A stretch of 64,000 nt of DNA from positions 682,001-746,000 of the forward strand of contig NZ_CP021032.1 of the NCBI RefSeq assembly GCF_002117485.1, in the 5' to 3' direction. Shown one piece after another: positions 1 through 8,273 of the stretch. A model generated the notes under the pieces. It saw nothing but the letters and a program-made list of their open reading frames with translations. It was not told the origin of the DNA and did not search any database. This DNA comes from Rhizobium sp. NXC14 (GTDB taxonomy: Bacteria; Pseudomonadota; Alphaproteobacteria; Rhizobiales; Rhizobiaceae). The position numbers and the translations under genes were made by a program. Within the stretch, counting starts at the first letter, position 1. Every line of letters begins with the position of its first letter.

Positions 1-399
1 AAGCAGCTCGACAAGCCAGGATGGCGCCCGCCCGATTGGCTGTTCGCCCCGGTCTGGACGGTACTCTATGCCTCGATCGGACTGTCGGGCTGGCTCCTGT
101 GGCTGCAGGCAGGCATTGCCAACGCAGCATTCCCGCTCACTGTCTATGCAGTCCAGCTTTTGCTCAATGCTGCGTGGTCGCCGATCTTTTTTGCACTTCA
201 CCGACCCGGGCTGGCCGCGGTGGAGATCATGCTGCTTTGGGCTGCGATCCTGGCGACGATCATCCTGTTTTATCCCGCGAATTCGGCTGCTGCCCTGCTC
301 CTTGTTCCTTACCTCGCGTGGGTGAGTTTCGCGGCGGCCCTCAACGTGTCCATCTGGCGACGCAACCGCCCGAAACCGCTGTCGCAGGGCGCCCGATGA
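1..399 (+). CDS. tspO: TspO/MBR-family tryptophan-rich membrane protein, 5' truncated
   Basis: The reading frame is open from the first base and lacks its start, so about 132 C-terminal residues are seen. It opens with KPGWRPPDWLFAPVWTVLY, the loop and second-helix signature of TspO/MBR proteins, and continues with hydrophobic helices rich in Trp (NAAWSPIFF, YLAWVSFAAALNVSIW). Family members are five-helix inner-membrane proteins that bind porphyrins and tune stress or pigment responses in alphaproteobacteria. The stop overlaps the ATG of the next gene (ATGA), so the two are probably co-translated. Family assignment is firm; the physiological role here is not shown by the sequence. Confidence 0.9.
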   Translation, partial: KQLDKPGWRPPDWLFAPVWTVLYASIGLSGWLLWLQAGIANAAFPLTVYAVQLLLNAAWSPIFFALHRPGLAAVEIMLLWAAILATIILFYPANSAAALLLVPYLAWVSFAAALNVSIWRRNRPKPLSQGAR

Positions 400-905
400 A
401 AGCCCGGTGGATCGTCGTGAATGATCGGATGCAGCAAGGCTACCGATACGTTCTCGCTGCACCAAGTGGTCGCAACTTCCATCCCGACTTCCGGCCAGAG
501 CTGACCCCCGCCGAGATGCTTGCGCGCGGCGTGTTCGGTGGCAAATACATGACAGATTGTCGTGGCGAATTCCCGGAAAGCTGGTTTGCAGAGGCCCGTC
601 TGTCGCCGCTGCGAAAGGATCCGTCACTGAATTGCTTCGGTGTCGACGCCAGCCAACCCCTTAGCGTCTGGCGAGCCAAGGGATGGATACATCCCGACGA
701 TCCGCGTGGCTGGTTCCAGTGGTACTGCCGTTATTATCAAGGTCGCCGCATGCCCGGCGAGGACGAGCGACAGATCGCCCGCTGGAAAGCCATTCGCCGC
801 CATGTCGCTCAGCTGCGCCGAGCCTGCGAGCCCGGAGATTGCTGGTGCCGGCCCCGCCAACGCCAGGCTCTGTTGCATTGGGCATATGACGGCCGTTCGA
901 TCTAA
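396..905 (+). CDS. Conserved hypothetical protein downstream of tspO
   Basis: This 169-residue frame starts at the ATG that overlaps the tspO stop by four bases, which supports translational coupling and the start choice. The protein is soluble and rich in Arg, Trp and aromatic residues (for example WIHPDDPRGWFQWYCRYYQG) with a Cys-containing, Arg-rich C-terminus. I recognise no catalytic motif, signal peptide or membrane helix. The composition and dense aromatic motifs look like a real conserved protein rather than a chance frame. Function is unknown; linkage to tspO is the only contextual clue. Confidence 0.75.
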   Translation: MKARWIVVNDRMQQGYRYVLAAPSGRNFHPDFRPELTPAEMLARGVFGGKYMTDCRGEFPESWFAEARLSPLRKDPSLNCFGVDASQPLSVWRAKGWIHPDDPRGWFQWYCRYYQGRRMPGEDERQIARWKAIRRHVAQLRRACEPGDCWCRPRQRQALLHWAYDGRSI

Positions 906-918
906 TTCCCGCTGCTTC

Positions 919-1050
919 GCCGATGTGCGTATCGAGCTTGCCAAGCTGTGCAGGGCGTTGAAGGAAACGATGATCTATGTAACGCACGACTAGGTCGAGG
1001 CCATGACGATGGCAGACTGCATCGTCGTGCTCGACGCCGAAAGTACATGA
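919..1050 (+). pseudogene. Remnant of a sugar-type ABC transporter ATPase with in-frame stop
   Basis: The frame reads DVRIELAKLCRALKETMIYVTHD, then a TAG stop at 991-993, then VEAMTMADCIVVLDA before a TGA at 1048-1050. Joined across the stop this matches the D-loop/H-loop segment of MalK/UgpC-type ATPases, whose usual reading is TMIYVTHDQVEAMTMAD; the TAG replaces the Gln codon CAG. The Walker A, signature and Walker B regions are absent upstream. It is therefore a short decayed fragment, not a gene. It marks the region between 0.9 and 1.6 kb as degenerating DNA. Confidence 0.8.
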
Positions 1051-1596
1051 AGAAGGCAGTCGACATCTACTACGACGCGGCGGTCGATACGTATGATCGA
1101 GATGAGCATGGTTCATTCAAGAGCGCGCTTCTGTCAACAAAGTTCCTTCAAAAAATGGATGGGAAAATCAGGTCGTTAAAATCAACGCCAAGTCGTCTCC
1201 CGATCTGGTCGCCGTAGGCAAGTCTATCAAGGTCTGAACCGGATAGGCACGCTCGGGAGTGTCTGCTGCCGCGGACCAATGGCACGGGTCCGGGCGACCT
1301 ATATATGGGCAAAGGAGGTTACTGGTCTGATCCTGTCTAGTTAAGCCATTATTTCAGCAAACGCGGAACGACCTGCAGCTTTGACAATCGATTGTGTAAC
1401 AGTCGCTGGTTCGCTGTCGACCCAAGTCGAGAATCGCGCTTAGAGCCTATGTTCGCAATTGATGCGACGAAGTCATCCTCCGCGCGCACGCTTGCAACAA
1501 CCAGCGACTGCTGTCTTGCTGATACGCAGATTGCGAGCACCCCATCAATAGCCCAGGCCCGCTGCGTTCAGGGCCATTTCTCCGCGAAACCGGCTC
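1051..1596. other. Gene-poor stretch, probably decayed DNA
   Basis: No convincing gene was found here. A 56-codon frame (1047-1217, plus strand) begins MKKAVDIYYDAAVDTYDRD, but it has no ribosome binding site and no recognised family. A 63-codon minus-strand frame (1349-1540) has no recognised motif. Base composition is less GC-rich than in flanking genes, which fits the adjoining ATPase remnant and suggests an eroded segment. Confidence 0.5.
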
Positions 1597-2697
1597 CTAC
1601 CAGACAAGCCCGCGAGCCGCGACCTCTTCGACGCGGGTGACGACGCCGCCGCGGTGGAAGACCATCGTGTCGAACAGGTTGGAGACCACACAGGTGTGGT
1701 TCGGGATGATGAAGAGTTTCTCGCCGATCTGCGGCCGGGGGCCGGTGCAGTTCGAAAGATCGATCACGCCGTGTTCTTCCGACAGGCTGGTGATGCGCGC
1801 CTGGGGATAGCCGACGATCAGGCCGTAGTCGCTGAAGCCCTGGAGATCCGAGGTCAGCGCCTTTGAGCCGGAATCGATGACGGCGCGGTCGGCGGTGGGG
1901 CGGGAGACGACAGTCGCCAGCACATGCATGGCGCAATCGTCTTCGGTGCAATGGCCCATGCGCACCATCTGGCGGTCGTTATAGATATAGGTGCCGGCGC
2001 GGTGTTCCGTGGCCGACTTGACGAGATGCGCCTCGAACAGGCTCGGCGTTCCGCCATTGCTGACGATCGGGCAGCTTATGCCTTCCGATTGCAGGCGGTT
2101 TACCGCCTCAGTGATGAAGGCTTCCACGGCGGCGGCCGATTGCGGCTTCGGATAAGTGACGATGCCGCCGAAGGTGAGGCCGTCGGCGGCGGCGATGCGC
2201 TTGGCGAGCGAGGCCGCCTCCTCGGGCGTCTGAACGCCGCAGCGGCCGGCGCCGGTGTCGCATTCGACAAGCACCGTCAGCGGCTTGTGGCCGGAAAAAT
2301 GTGCGGCAAGCCCATCGACCGTCACTTCGCTGTCGGCAACGACTTTCAGGGCTGGAATTTTCTCGTTCAGCCTGGCGAGGCGCTCAAGCTTCTGCTGGCC
2401 GAGGATGTTGAAGGTGATGAGGATGTCGCCGAAGCCGGCTGCGGCAAAGACCTCGGCTTCCGTGACCTTCTGGCAGTTGATGCCTTTGGCACCGGCGGCG
2501 ACCTGTGCGACGGCGAGTGCCGGAATCTTGTGCGTCTTGATATGCGGGCGGAAGTTCAGCCCATGCTGATCCATATAGGATTGAACGCGGGCGATGTTTG
2601 CAGCCAGCCGGTCTTCGTCGATGACAGGACGCGGCGTCGAGAGATCGGCGATCCGGTCACCGGCCTTGGCAACGACGGCAAACCGATTGTCATGCAT
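1597..2697 (-). CDS. D-threonine aldolase / D-serine dehydratase-like PLP enzyme
   Basis: The 366-residue protein belongs to the alanine-racemase-fold type III PLP enzymes that act on D-threonine, D-serine or D-3-hydroxyaspartate. The N-terminal barrel carries RPHIKTHK (residues 50-57), which holds the PLP-binding lysine. The C-terminal barrel domain has NHTC (His334, Cys336), the metal-binding pair of the D-threonine aldolase/DSD1 group. It directly follows the M81-peptidase-like gene with no spacing (stop TGA, then ATG), so the two form one transcription unit. Substrate within the group cannot be read from the sequence. Context with RidA and an amidase suggests amino-acid or amine catabolism. 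Confidence 0.85.
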   Translation of the reverse strand: MHDNRFAVVAKAGDRIADLSTPRPVIDEDRLAANIARVQSYMDQHGLNFRPHIKTHKIPALAVAQVAAGAKGINCQKVTEAEVFAAAGFGDILITFNILGQQKLERLARLNEKIPALKVVADSEVTVDGLAAHFSGHKPLTVLVECDTGAGRCGVQTPEEAASLAKRIAAADGLTFGGIVTYPKPQSAAAVEAFITEAVNRLQSEGISCPIVSNGGTPSLFEAHLVKSATEHRAGTYIYNDRQMVRMGHCTEDDCAMHVLATVVSRPTADRAVIDSGSKALTSDLQGFSDYGLIVGYPQARITSLSEEHGVIDLSNCTGPRPQIGEKLFIIPNHTCVVSNLFDTMVFHRGGVVTRVEEVAARGLVW

Positions 2698-4173
2698 TCA
2701 GGCGGCTCCGCGTTCTGTCCCGTGTGGATCGGCCACGATCGGCCAGATGGTCTTCGGCGCCCGCCGGTATGGTGTCGTCGCCGGATTATTGGGATAAGGC
2801 GTTCCGGCGGAGCAGTAAAGGATTTCCGCCGCAATCTTCGAGAATGACGCGAAGAAGTGGTTGGTGGATTTGATCACCAGCATCTTCTGCTCCGCGGGAT
2901 CGATGCCCATCACCGAAAACAGGCTTGGATCGAAGCTCTGGGAGCGGGTCGAATTGAGAATGATGTCGATGCCGTTGAGGACGATATGGGCGGCGTCACC
3001 GAAGGGCACCAGGCTCTCACCAAACTGCATCTCGGCATTCCTCACCAGCTTGACGACCCTGACGGTGCCGTCGACGGGATTGCCGGTGCCGGGGGCTGAC
3101 TTGGCGCCGAAGCGCAGCGGAATCTCCGCCCCCTCGCCCGCCGCAAAACAAATCTGCACGGCCACCGGATCCCAGATGGTACCGATGGCGGCGCTCGTGA
3201 CGCCGCGGGCCATGAGCTCCGCGAGAATGACAGTCGCATCTCCTGCCGTGCCACCGCCCGGATTGTCCCAGACGTCGGCGATGACGACGGGCCATGTGGT
3301 CGCGGCCATTGCGCGCGCGACGGCCTGCCTCTCGTCGATCTGCGGGACCATGAAGGTGCCGCGCTTGGAAAAGAGTTCAAGGCCGAGTTCGCGCGCCAGC
3401 GCCGCGCCCTTTTCCGGCTTGTTGTCGGTCACGACAAGCAGCTTCGTTCCCATTTCGGGGACGTCGCCGACCATGAAACCGTGGATCACCGAGATCGAGA
3501 GAATCTCGGGGTCGTCCTTTTCGATCTGCATGATCTTGTCGACGAAGGAGCGCATGGGTTCGCGCGAGGTTGGGAAGACATCGATCATGCGGCAGTCGAA
3601 CACCGACATGACTGGCTTGATCCGGCCTTCGAGCGTTTCCACAGCGATGCGCCAGAGATCTTCGGCGCGGTCGACGAAGTCCGTATGCGGAAATTCCTTG
3701 AAATAGACGGCGAAATCAAGCGCTGCGACGCGTTTTGCGGTCAAATGGCTGTGCGGATCGAGTTCGGCTGAGATGAGCACGTCAGGCCCGACGATTTCGC
3801 GCATGCGCTGGAGAAGATCGCCTTCCGTATCCTCATATCCGGACGCCACCATGGCGCCGTGCAGGCCCATGACGACGGCATCAACAGGCATTGCCGCCCT
3901 GAGCTGCCCGAGGATTTCGTCGCGCAGTTCCTCATAGGTGGCCCGGTTGACGAGGCCGGCGGGGTCGGCCCAGGTGGCGGTTCCCTCGATCAGCTCCCAT
4001 CCCTTCTCTTTGGCGACGCGCCTGCCGACGGTGATCGGCGCGGTGCAGAGCGTCGGCGTTTCGGGATGCTGGCCGGGCGGGGCATAGAGTGAGGCTTCGA
4101 AGGCGCGGCGATCCACGCAGATCGGGGAGAAGGTGTTGGTCTCGGTCGCCAGTGCTGCCGTGAAAATGCGCAA
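2698..4173 (-). CDS. M81 family metallopeptidase / MlrC-like amidase
   Basis: The 491-residue protein matches the M81 (microcystinase C, MlrC) family from its N-terminus (ATETNTFSP) through VVMGLHGAMVA, ISAELDPHSHLT and DNPGGGTAGDAT. These segments hold the conserved His and Asp residues proposed as metal ligands. MlrC cleaves linear microcystin peptides, but most family members sit in amino-acid or amide operons and have unknown substrates. The length is typical and no signal peptide is seen, so the enzyme is probably cytoplasmic. It is followed without a gap by the D-threonine-aldolase-like gene and preceded by the NTF2-like gene, giving a three-gene minus-strand operon divergent from ridA. 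Confidence 0.85.
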   Translation of the reverse strand: MRIFTAALATETNTFSPICVDRRAFEASLYAPPGQHPETPTLCTAPITVGRRVAKEKGWELIEGTATWADPAGLVNRATYEELRDEILGQLRAAMPVDAVVMGLHGAMVASGYEDTEGDLLQRMREIVGPDVLISAELDPHSHLTAKRVAALDFAVYFKEFPHTDFVDRAEDLWRIAVETLEGRIKPVMSVFDCRMIDVFPTSREPMRSFVDKIMQIEKDDPEILSISVIHGFMVGDVPEMGTKLLVVTDNKPEKGAALARELGLELFSKRGTFMVPQIDERQAVARAMAATTWPVVIADVWDNPGGGTAGDATVILAELMARGVTSAAIGTIWDPVAVQICFAAGEGAEIPLRFGAKSAPGTGNPVDGTVRVVKLVRNAEMQFGESLVPFGDAAHIVLNGIDIILNSTRSQSFDPSLFSVMGIDPAEQKMLVIKSTNHFFASFSKIAAEILYCSAGTPYPNNPATTPYRRAPKTIWPIVADPHGTERGAA

Positions 4174-4202
4174 GAAAGTGGCCTTCTTCTATCGGCTCCG
4201 CT

Positions 4203-4685
4203 TCAACCCATCGGGTTCGGCAGGTAGCCGGTGAAACCTGAGATCTTCCAGCGTCCTTCGTGAAGCCGGCAATAATAGAGTGTCTGCCATTGCAGGACAT
4301 CGCGGGTGCCGTCCGCCTTGGTAATGCCGCCGTTGAATTTCTTGCGAACCAGCGCCGTGTCGCCTTCGATCTCGATATCTTCGAGCGTCGTCGTGGTGAA
4401 GATCGCTGTGCGCGCATCTTCAGCGAAGCTCTGTTTGGCGAAATCCTCCGCCTGCCTCAGCCACTCGTCGCGGTAGGCTTCGAGCGTCGGGAAAGCGAGC
4501 CGCCATTTGTCGGGGTTTGTCTCCTTGCGGCCATCGATGCCGATGAAGCCATCTTCCACGAAGTCATGCTCCACCATCGACCAATCGGCGGCCAGAAAGG
4601 CATCGATATCGCGGGGAACGAGCATCTCCCAGATCGCGTGGCGGGCGCTATCGGATGGGAAAGGATTCTGGAACGGATCGCGCAT
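4203..4685 (-). CDS. NTF2/SnoaL-like small protein
   Basis: A soluble 160-residue protein. The N-terminal half (RDIDAFLAADWSMVEHDFVEDGFIGIDGR) and the C-terminal strands (LQWQTLYYCRLHEGRWKISGF) have the pattern of the NTF2-like alpha+beta cone fold used by SnoaL cyclases, ring hydroxylases and many uncharacterised proteins. This fold is inferred from the pattern, not confirmed. The gene is first in the operon with the M81 amidase and the D-threonine-aldolase-like gene, and it faces ridA across about 110 bases. Function is unknown. Confidence 0.7.
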   Translation of the reverse strand: MRDPFQNPFPSDSARHAIWEMLVPRDIDAFLAADWSMVEHDFVEDGFIGIDGRKETNPDKWRLAFPTLEAYRDEWLRQAEDFAKQSFAEDARTAIFTTTTLEDIEIEGDTALVRKKFNGGITKADGTRDVLQWQTLYYCRLHEGRWKISGFTGYLPNPMG

Positions 4686-4698
4686 GGCTGCCCCGGAT

Positions 4699-4712
4699 TG
4701 AAATTCTTTTCA
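4699..4712. promoter_or_regulatory. Candidate operator TGAAA-N4-TTTCA
   Basis: A perfect 5-bp inverted repeat with a 4-base spacer lies in the 110-bp divergent gap between the NTF2-like gene and ridA. The RpiR-type regulator encoded at 5210-6073 is an obvious candidate ligand. This rests on symmetry and position only. Confidence 0.35.
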
Positions 4713-4796
4713 TAAAAGGCGTTTTTCACTGGTCAAATTCTGCTTTCTATGGTCACTTGTCAACTTATCAAGAAAATAATTTGCAAGGACGTGAGA

Positions 4797-5186
4797 ATGC
4801 CTATCAAGCGCTATGGCACTGTTCAAACCGGCGCCGGCGGCAAGGCGCTGCCCTTCGCGCGCGCCGTCGAAGCTGACGGATGGCTCTATGTTTCCGGCCA
4901 GGTTGCGATGGAAGATGGCGAGATCATCGACGGCAACATCATCGCCCAGACCCATAAGACGATCGCCAATGTTCTTGAGATCCTGGAGGAAGCCGGTTAC
5001 GGCGTCGAGCATGTCGTGCGCGTCGGCGTCTGGCTCGACGATCCGCGCGACTTCTGGACCTTCAACAAGATCTATCAGGAGTATTTCGGCGAGCATCCGC
5101 CGGCGCGTGCCTGTGTGCAATCGTCGATGATGGTCGATTGCAAGGTTGAGATCGACTGCGTGGCCTATAAGAAGAAGGGTGATTAG
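4797..5186 (+). CDS. ridA: RidA/YjgF family imine deaminase
   Basis: The 129-residue protein has the RidA layout: an N-terminal GGKALPFARAVEADGWLYVSGQ strand pair and a C-terminal PPARACVQSSMMVDCKVEIDCVAY segment that holds the substrate-binding Arg. RidA proteins hydrolyse reactive enamine/imine intermediates made by PLP enzymes. That fits the neighbouring PLP aldolase/dehydratase. The ATG at 4797 is preferred because it follows an AAGGAC ribosome site; an in-frame ATG at 4749 would add 16 unusual residues. The gene leads the plus-strand set that includes the RpiR regulator and an SDR. Confidence 0.88.
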   Translation: MPIKRYGTVQTGAGGKALPFARAVEADGWLYVSGQVAMEDGEIIDGNIIAQTHKTIANVLEILEEAGYGVEHVVRVGVWLDDPRDFWTFNKIYQEYFGEHPPARACVQSSMMVDCKVEIDCVAYKKKGD

Positions 5187-5209
5187 CGGATACCATCGGG
5201 GGAGCGGGT

Positions 5210-6073
5210 TTGGATATCTTTTCGACATTGCAGGAAGACAAGGGCCGGCTCTCTCCCTCCGAAAGCCGCATCGCCGAGATCATCGTCAACGACTTCGAAT
5301 TCGCCGTAAACGCCTCGATCATCGAGCTCGCGGAGCGGGCCGAGGTGTCGCCGCCGACCGTCACGCGCTTTTGCCGGCGGCTGGGCTGCGAGAGCTTTTC
5401 CGATTTCAAGGTGCAGCTTGCCCGCACCGCTCATATCGGCGTGCGCTATCTGAAGCCGGAATCGAAAAGCACCGATCCGGCCGATGTCGCCCAGGATATC
5501 ATCACCAAGGCCCAGAACGCCCTCTTTCTCCTGCATCGGTCGCTCGATCTGGCCGCTATCGAAGCCGCCGTTTCCCATATCGCCAAGGCGGACATGATCT
5601 ACGCCTTCGGCTCGGGCGGCAATTCGTCGATGATCGCCGATGAGCTGCAGAACCGCCTCTTCCGTCTCGGCCTTCGCATCACGGCGAGTTCCGACCACAG
5701 CATGCAGCTGATGATGGCGGCCGCGGCGAAACCTGGCGACGTGCTGATCGGCTCGTCCTTCTCGGGGCGCAATATGGAGCTGGTGCGGGCCTTCGAGCTT
5801 GCCCGCGACACCAAGGTGAAAACGATCGCTTTGACCCAGACGGAAAGCCCGGTTGCCAAGGCCGCCGAAATCGTCGTACCGATCGATCTTCCCGAAGGCA
5901 ACAATATCTACCGCCCGACCTCGACGCGCATCGCCTACATCGCGATGGTCGATATCCTGTCGAGCCTCATCGCCTACGCCATTCAGCCGAAGGCGACGGT
6001 GACGCTGCGGCGCATCAAGCAGCAGCTCGTCCTTCACCGCGACGGCGACGACCGGCAATTGCTTGGAGATTGA
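5210..6073 (+). CDS. MurR/RpiR family transcriptional regulator
   Basis: The 287-residue protein has an N-terminal HTH_6 domain (SPSESRIAEIIVNDFEFAVN, then SPPTVTRFCRRLGC, a classic recognition helix) and a C-terminal SIS sugar-isomerase fold (FGSGGNSSMIADELQNRL, SFSGRNMELVRAFELA). The SIS domain usually senses a phosphorylated sugar or amino compound. The start codon is TTG, 24 bases after the ridA stop and preceded by GGGGGAGCGGG. It probably controls the divergent operons around 4.7 kb. Confidence 0.9.
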   Translation: MDIFSTLQEDKGRLSPSESRIAEIIVNDFEFAVNASIIELAERAEVSPPTVTRFCRRLGCESFSDFKVQLARTAHIGVRYLKPESKSTDPADVAQDIITKAQNALFLLHRSLDLAAIEAAVSHIAKADMIYAFGSGGNSSMIADELQNRLFRLGLRITASSDHSMQLMMAAAAKPGDVLIGSSFSGRNMELVRAFELARDTKVKTIALTQTESPVAKAAEIVVPIDLPEGNNIYRPTSTRIAYIAMVDILSSLIAYAIQPKATVTLRRIKQQLVLHRDGDDRQLLGD

Positions 6074-6098
6074 AGCATATGAACGGGAGCGACAATCA

Positions 6099-6875
6099 AT
6101 GACCCAATCGATCGCCGTCGTGACCGGCGCTGCAGGCGATATCGGCGCGGCGATTGCCGCGAGGCTCGCCGATGACCATGATGTCGTACTGCTTGCCGAT
6201 ATCGATGCGGCTGCCGCTGCCGCCGCGGCTTCGAAACTCGGACCGGAGGAGCGTTTCGTCGCCGTCGGATGTGACGTGACCAGCGAGGCGAGCATTGCCG
6301 GATTGGCAGAACGTGCTGCCGGCAGCGGCGTCGTGCGAACCCTCGTCAACAATGCCGGGGCCGCCCGCGCCACCAGCCTGCACGATACAACGCCAGAGAT
6401 CTGGCGGGCCGATAATGCGCTCAATCTCGAAGCGGCGTTTTTATGCTTCCGCGCCTTCGAGCCGATGTTGAAGGCCTCGAAGGGCTCCGTCGTCAACATC
6501 GCCTCGGTCAACGGCATGAACGTTTTCGGGCATCCGGCCTATAGCGCCGCCAAGGCGGGCCTCTTGCATTTCACCCGGCTGGTCGCCGTGGAATACGGCA
6601 AGTTCGGCATTCGCTCCAATGCCGTCGCACCCGGCACGGTGAAGACGCAGGCCTGGGAAGCGCGCGCGAGGGCCAATCCAAACGTGTTCGAGGAGGCGCG
6701 CCGCTGGTATCCGCTGCAGCGCGTCGTCGATCCGAAGGATGTTGCCAATGCCGTGGCCTTCCTTGCCGGGCCGCTCGCCGCAGCGATCACGGGCATCTGC
6801 CTGCCGGTGGATTGCGGCCTTACGGCCGGCCAGGCCGAGCTGGCGAGAACCTTTTCCCAATCCGAACATTACTGA
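6099..6875 (+). CDS. SDR family oxidoreductase
   Basis: A 258-residue classical short-chain dehydrogenase: NAD(P)-binding VTGAAGDIGAAIA near the N-terminus, NNAG, a catalytic Ser in VVNIASVNG and the YSAAK catalytic Tyr/Lys pair. The ATG at 6099 follows GGGAGCG; the longer reading from a TTG at 6063 is less likely. Family members reduce or oxidise sugars, hydroxy acids or steroids. The substrate is not evident, but the gene is 25 bases downstream of the RpiR regulator and so belongs to the same locus. Confidence 0.85.
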   Translation: MTQSIAVVTGAAGDIGAAIAARLADDHDVVLLADIDAAAAAAAASKLGPEERFVAVGCDVTSEASIAGLAERAAGSGVVRTLVNNAGAARATSLHDTTPEIWRADNALNLEAAFLCFRAFEPMLKASKGSVVNIASVNGMNVFGHPAYSAAKAGLLHFTRLVAVEYGKFGIRSNAVAPGTVKTQAWEARARANPNVFEEARRWYPLQRVVDPKDVANAVAFLAGPLAAAITGICLPVDCGLTAGQAELARTFSQSEHY

Positions 6876-6975
6876 CTGTCAGGGCTTCGTTTTTTAGAGA
6901 CGCGATGCATGACATGACCTTCGGGACTGCCCGCCGCGGCTGCGCCTGCCGATTTCCCTGACGATTGATGATTTC

Positions 6976-8199
6976 ATGAGCCGCCTCTTTCCCGACGTCT
7001 TCCGCAATCCGGCGATCCGCGCCAGCATGATCGCCATTTTCACCTTCGGCATGGCGGGAGCGATGACCGCGCCCTATCGTTCGATCGTCGGCATCCGCGA
7101 ATTGGGCTTGAGCGACGGTCTCTATTCCTTCCTGGCCTTTGCTTCGGCGGCGGTGAATGTGATCATCAGCGTTCTGCTCGGCAATCTCGCCGACCGGCTC
7201 GGCGAATACCGTTCAGCGATGATCGGCGCCTGCATCTTCGGCATTGCCGGCTACGGCATGGTCTATGCCTTTCCGAGCGTGCCCGTCTTCGTCATCAGCG
7301 CGCTGCTGCCGCTCCCGATCTATGGGGCGCTGAATTCACTGCTGTTTGCCAATGCGCGCGCGGCGATGCAGGGCATGAGCCGGGACGACATGGTGACGGC
7401 CAACTCAGGAGTGCGCGCCATGATCTCGCTCTCCTGGGTGCTCATTCCCGGCATTACGGGCCTTCTGCTTTCGGGCGCATCGAGCATGCTGCCGGCCTAT
7501 CTCTTTGCCGCCATCTCCTGTCTCTTATGCCAGAGCATCATCCTCTTCGCCCTGCCGAAGCGGGCGGCAACGGGGATCGCCACCATTGATCATCTTTCCT
7601 ATCTCGGCGCCCTGCGGCAGGTGATTTCACCGCGGATTTCGGCGCATATCATCGGGGTGGCGCTGATCACCAGTACGCTGCATCTCAACGACGCCCTGCT
7701 GCCGTTGATCGCCACCGGGGCGGCCCACGGCGCGCTCAGCGACGTCGGCATTCTGGTCGGGATCGTCGCCTTGCTCGAGATCGTCTTCATCATCGTCTGG
7801 TCGCGGATCGCGCGGGATGCGGGTCAGATGACCGCGCTTGCCGCCGGCACCATCGTCTATGCCGCATTCCTCGGCCTCCTCGGTTTTGCCTCCCAGCCGT
7901 GGCATCTCTACGCGCTCACCTTGCTCGCTGGCATCGGCGCGGCGGCGATCATCAGCATCCCGATCACCTATCTGCAGGATCTCATCGCCGACCGGCCGGG
8001 GCTCGGCAGCGCACTGATCTCCGTCAACGTTTTTGCCAGCGCGGGCATCGGGGCGCTGGTCTTTGCCGCCGGCACTTATGTGACCGGTTATTCCGGGACC
8101 GCCATGCTGAGCGCCGTCACCGGATTGTCGGGGATCACGATCCTCGCCCTGCTGCAGAGACGAAATGCCGTTGCGCCTGCCGACGCCGAGCTTCGATAA
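6976..8199 (+). CDS. MFS transporter, sugar-efflux (Set)-like
   Basis: The 407-residue protein has about 12 hydrophobic helices and the MFS loop motif GNLADRLGEYR after the second helix. Its opening (IFTFGMAGAMTAPYRSIVG) and overall order resemble the SetA-type sugar efflux group, although substrate cannot be deduced. It lies 100 bases after the SDR, probably in the same transcription unit, and would act in the inner membrane as substrate importer or product exporter for the locus. Confidence 0.8.
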   Translation: MSRLFPDVFRNPAIRASMIAIFTFGMAGAMTAPYRSIVGIRELGLSDGLYSFLAFASAAVNVIISVLLGNLADRLGEYRSAMIGACIFGIAGYGMVYAFPSVPVFVISALLPLPIYGALNSLLFANARAAMQGMSRDDMVTANSGVRAMISLSWVLIPGITGLLLSGASSMLPAYLFAAISCLLCQSIILFALPKRAATGIATIDHLSYLGALRQVISPRISAHIIGVALITSTLHLNDALLPLIATGAAHGALSDVGILVGIVALLEIVFIIVWSRIARDAGQMTALAAGTIVYAAFLGLLGFASQPWHLYALTLLAGIGAAAIISIPITYLQDLIADRPGLGSALISVNVFASAGIGALVFAAGTYVTGYSGTAMLSAVTGLSGITILALLQRRNAVAPADAELR

Positions 8200-8273
8200 T
8201 CAGTCAAAGAATGTGGCTTTCATCGCCATCCGTCTTGTGACAAGGGTGGTGCTTCACTTGCTTCGAAAGCGAC

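Noticed and set aside
1924..2847. Plus-strand frame of 307 codons
   Set aside because: It is antisense to the D-threonine-aldolase-like gene and shows no family signature.
5183..6517. Long minus-strand frame of 444 codons
   Set aside because: It is antisense to the RpiR and SDR genes, has no recognisable domain, and reflects GC-rich third positions.
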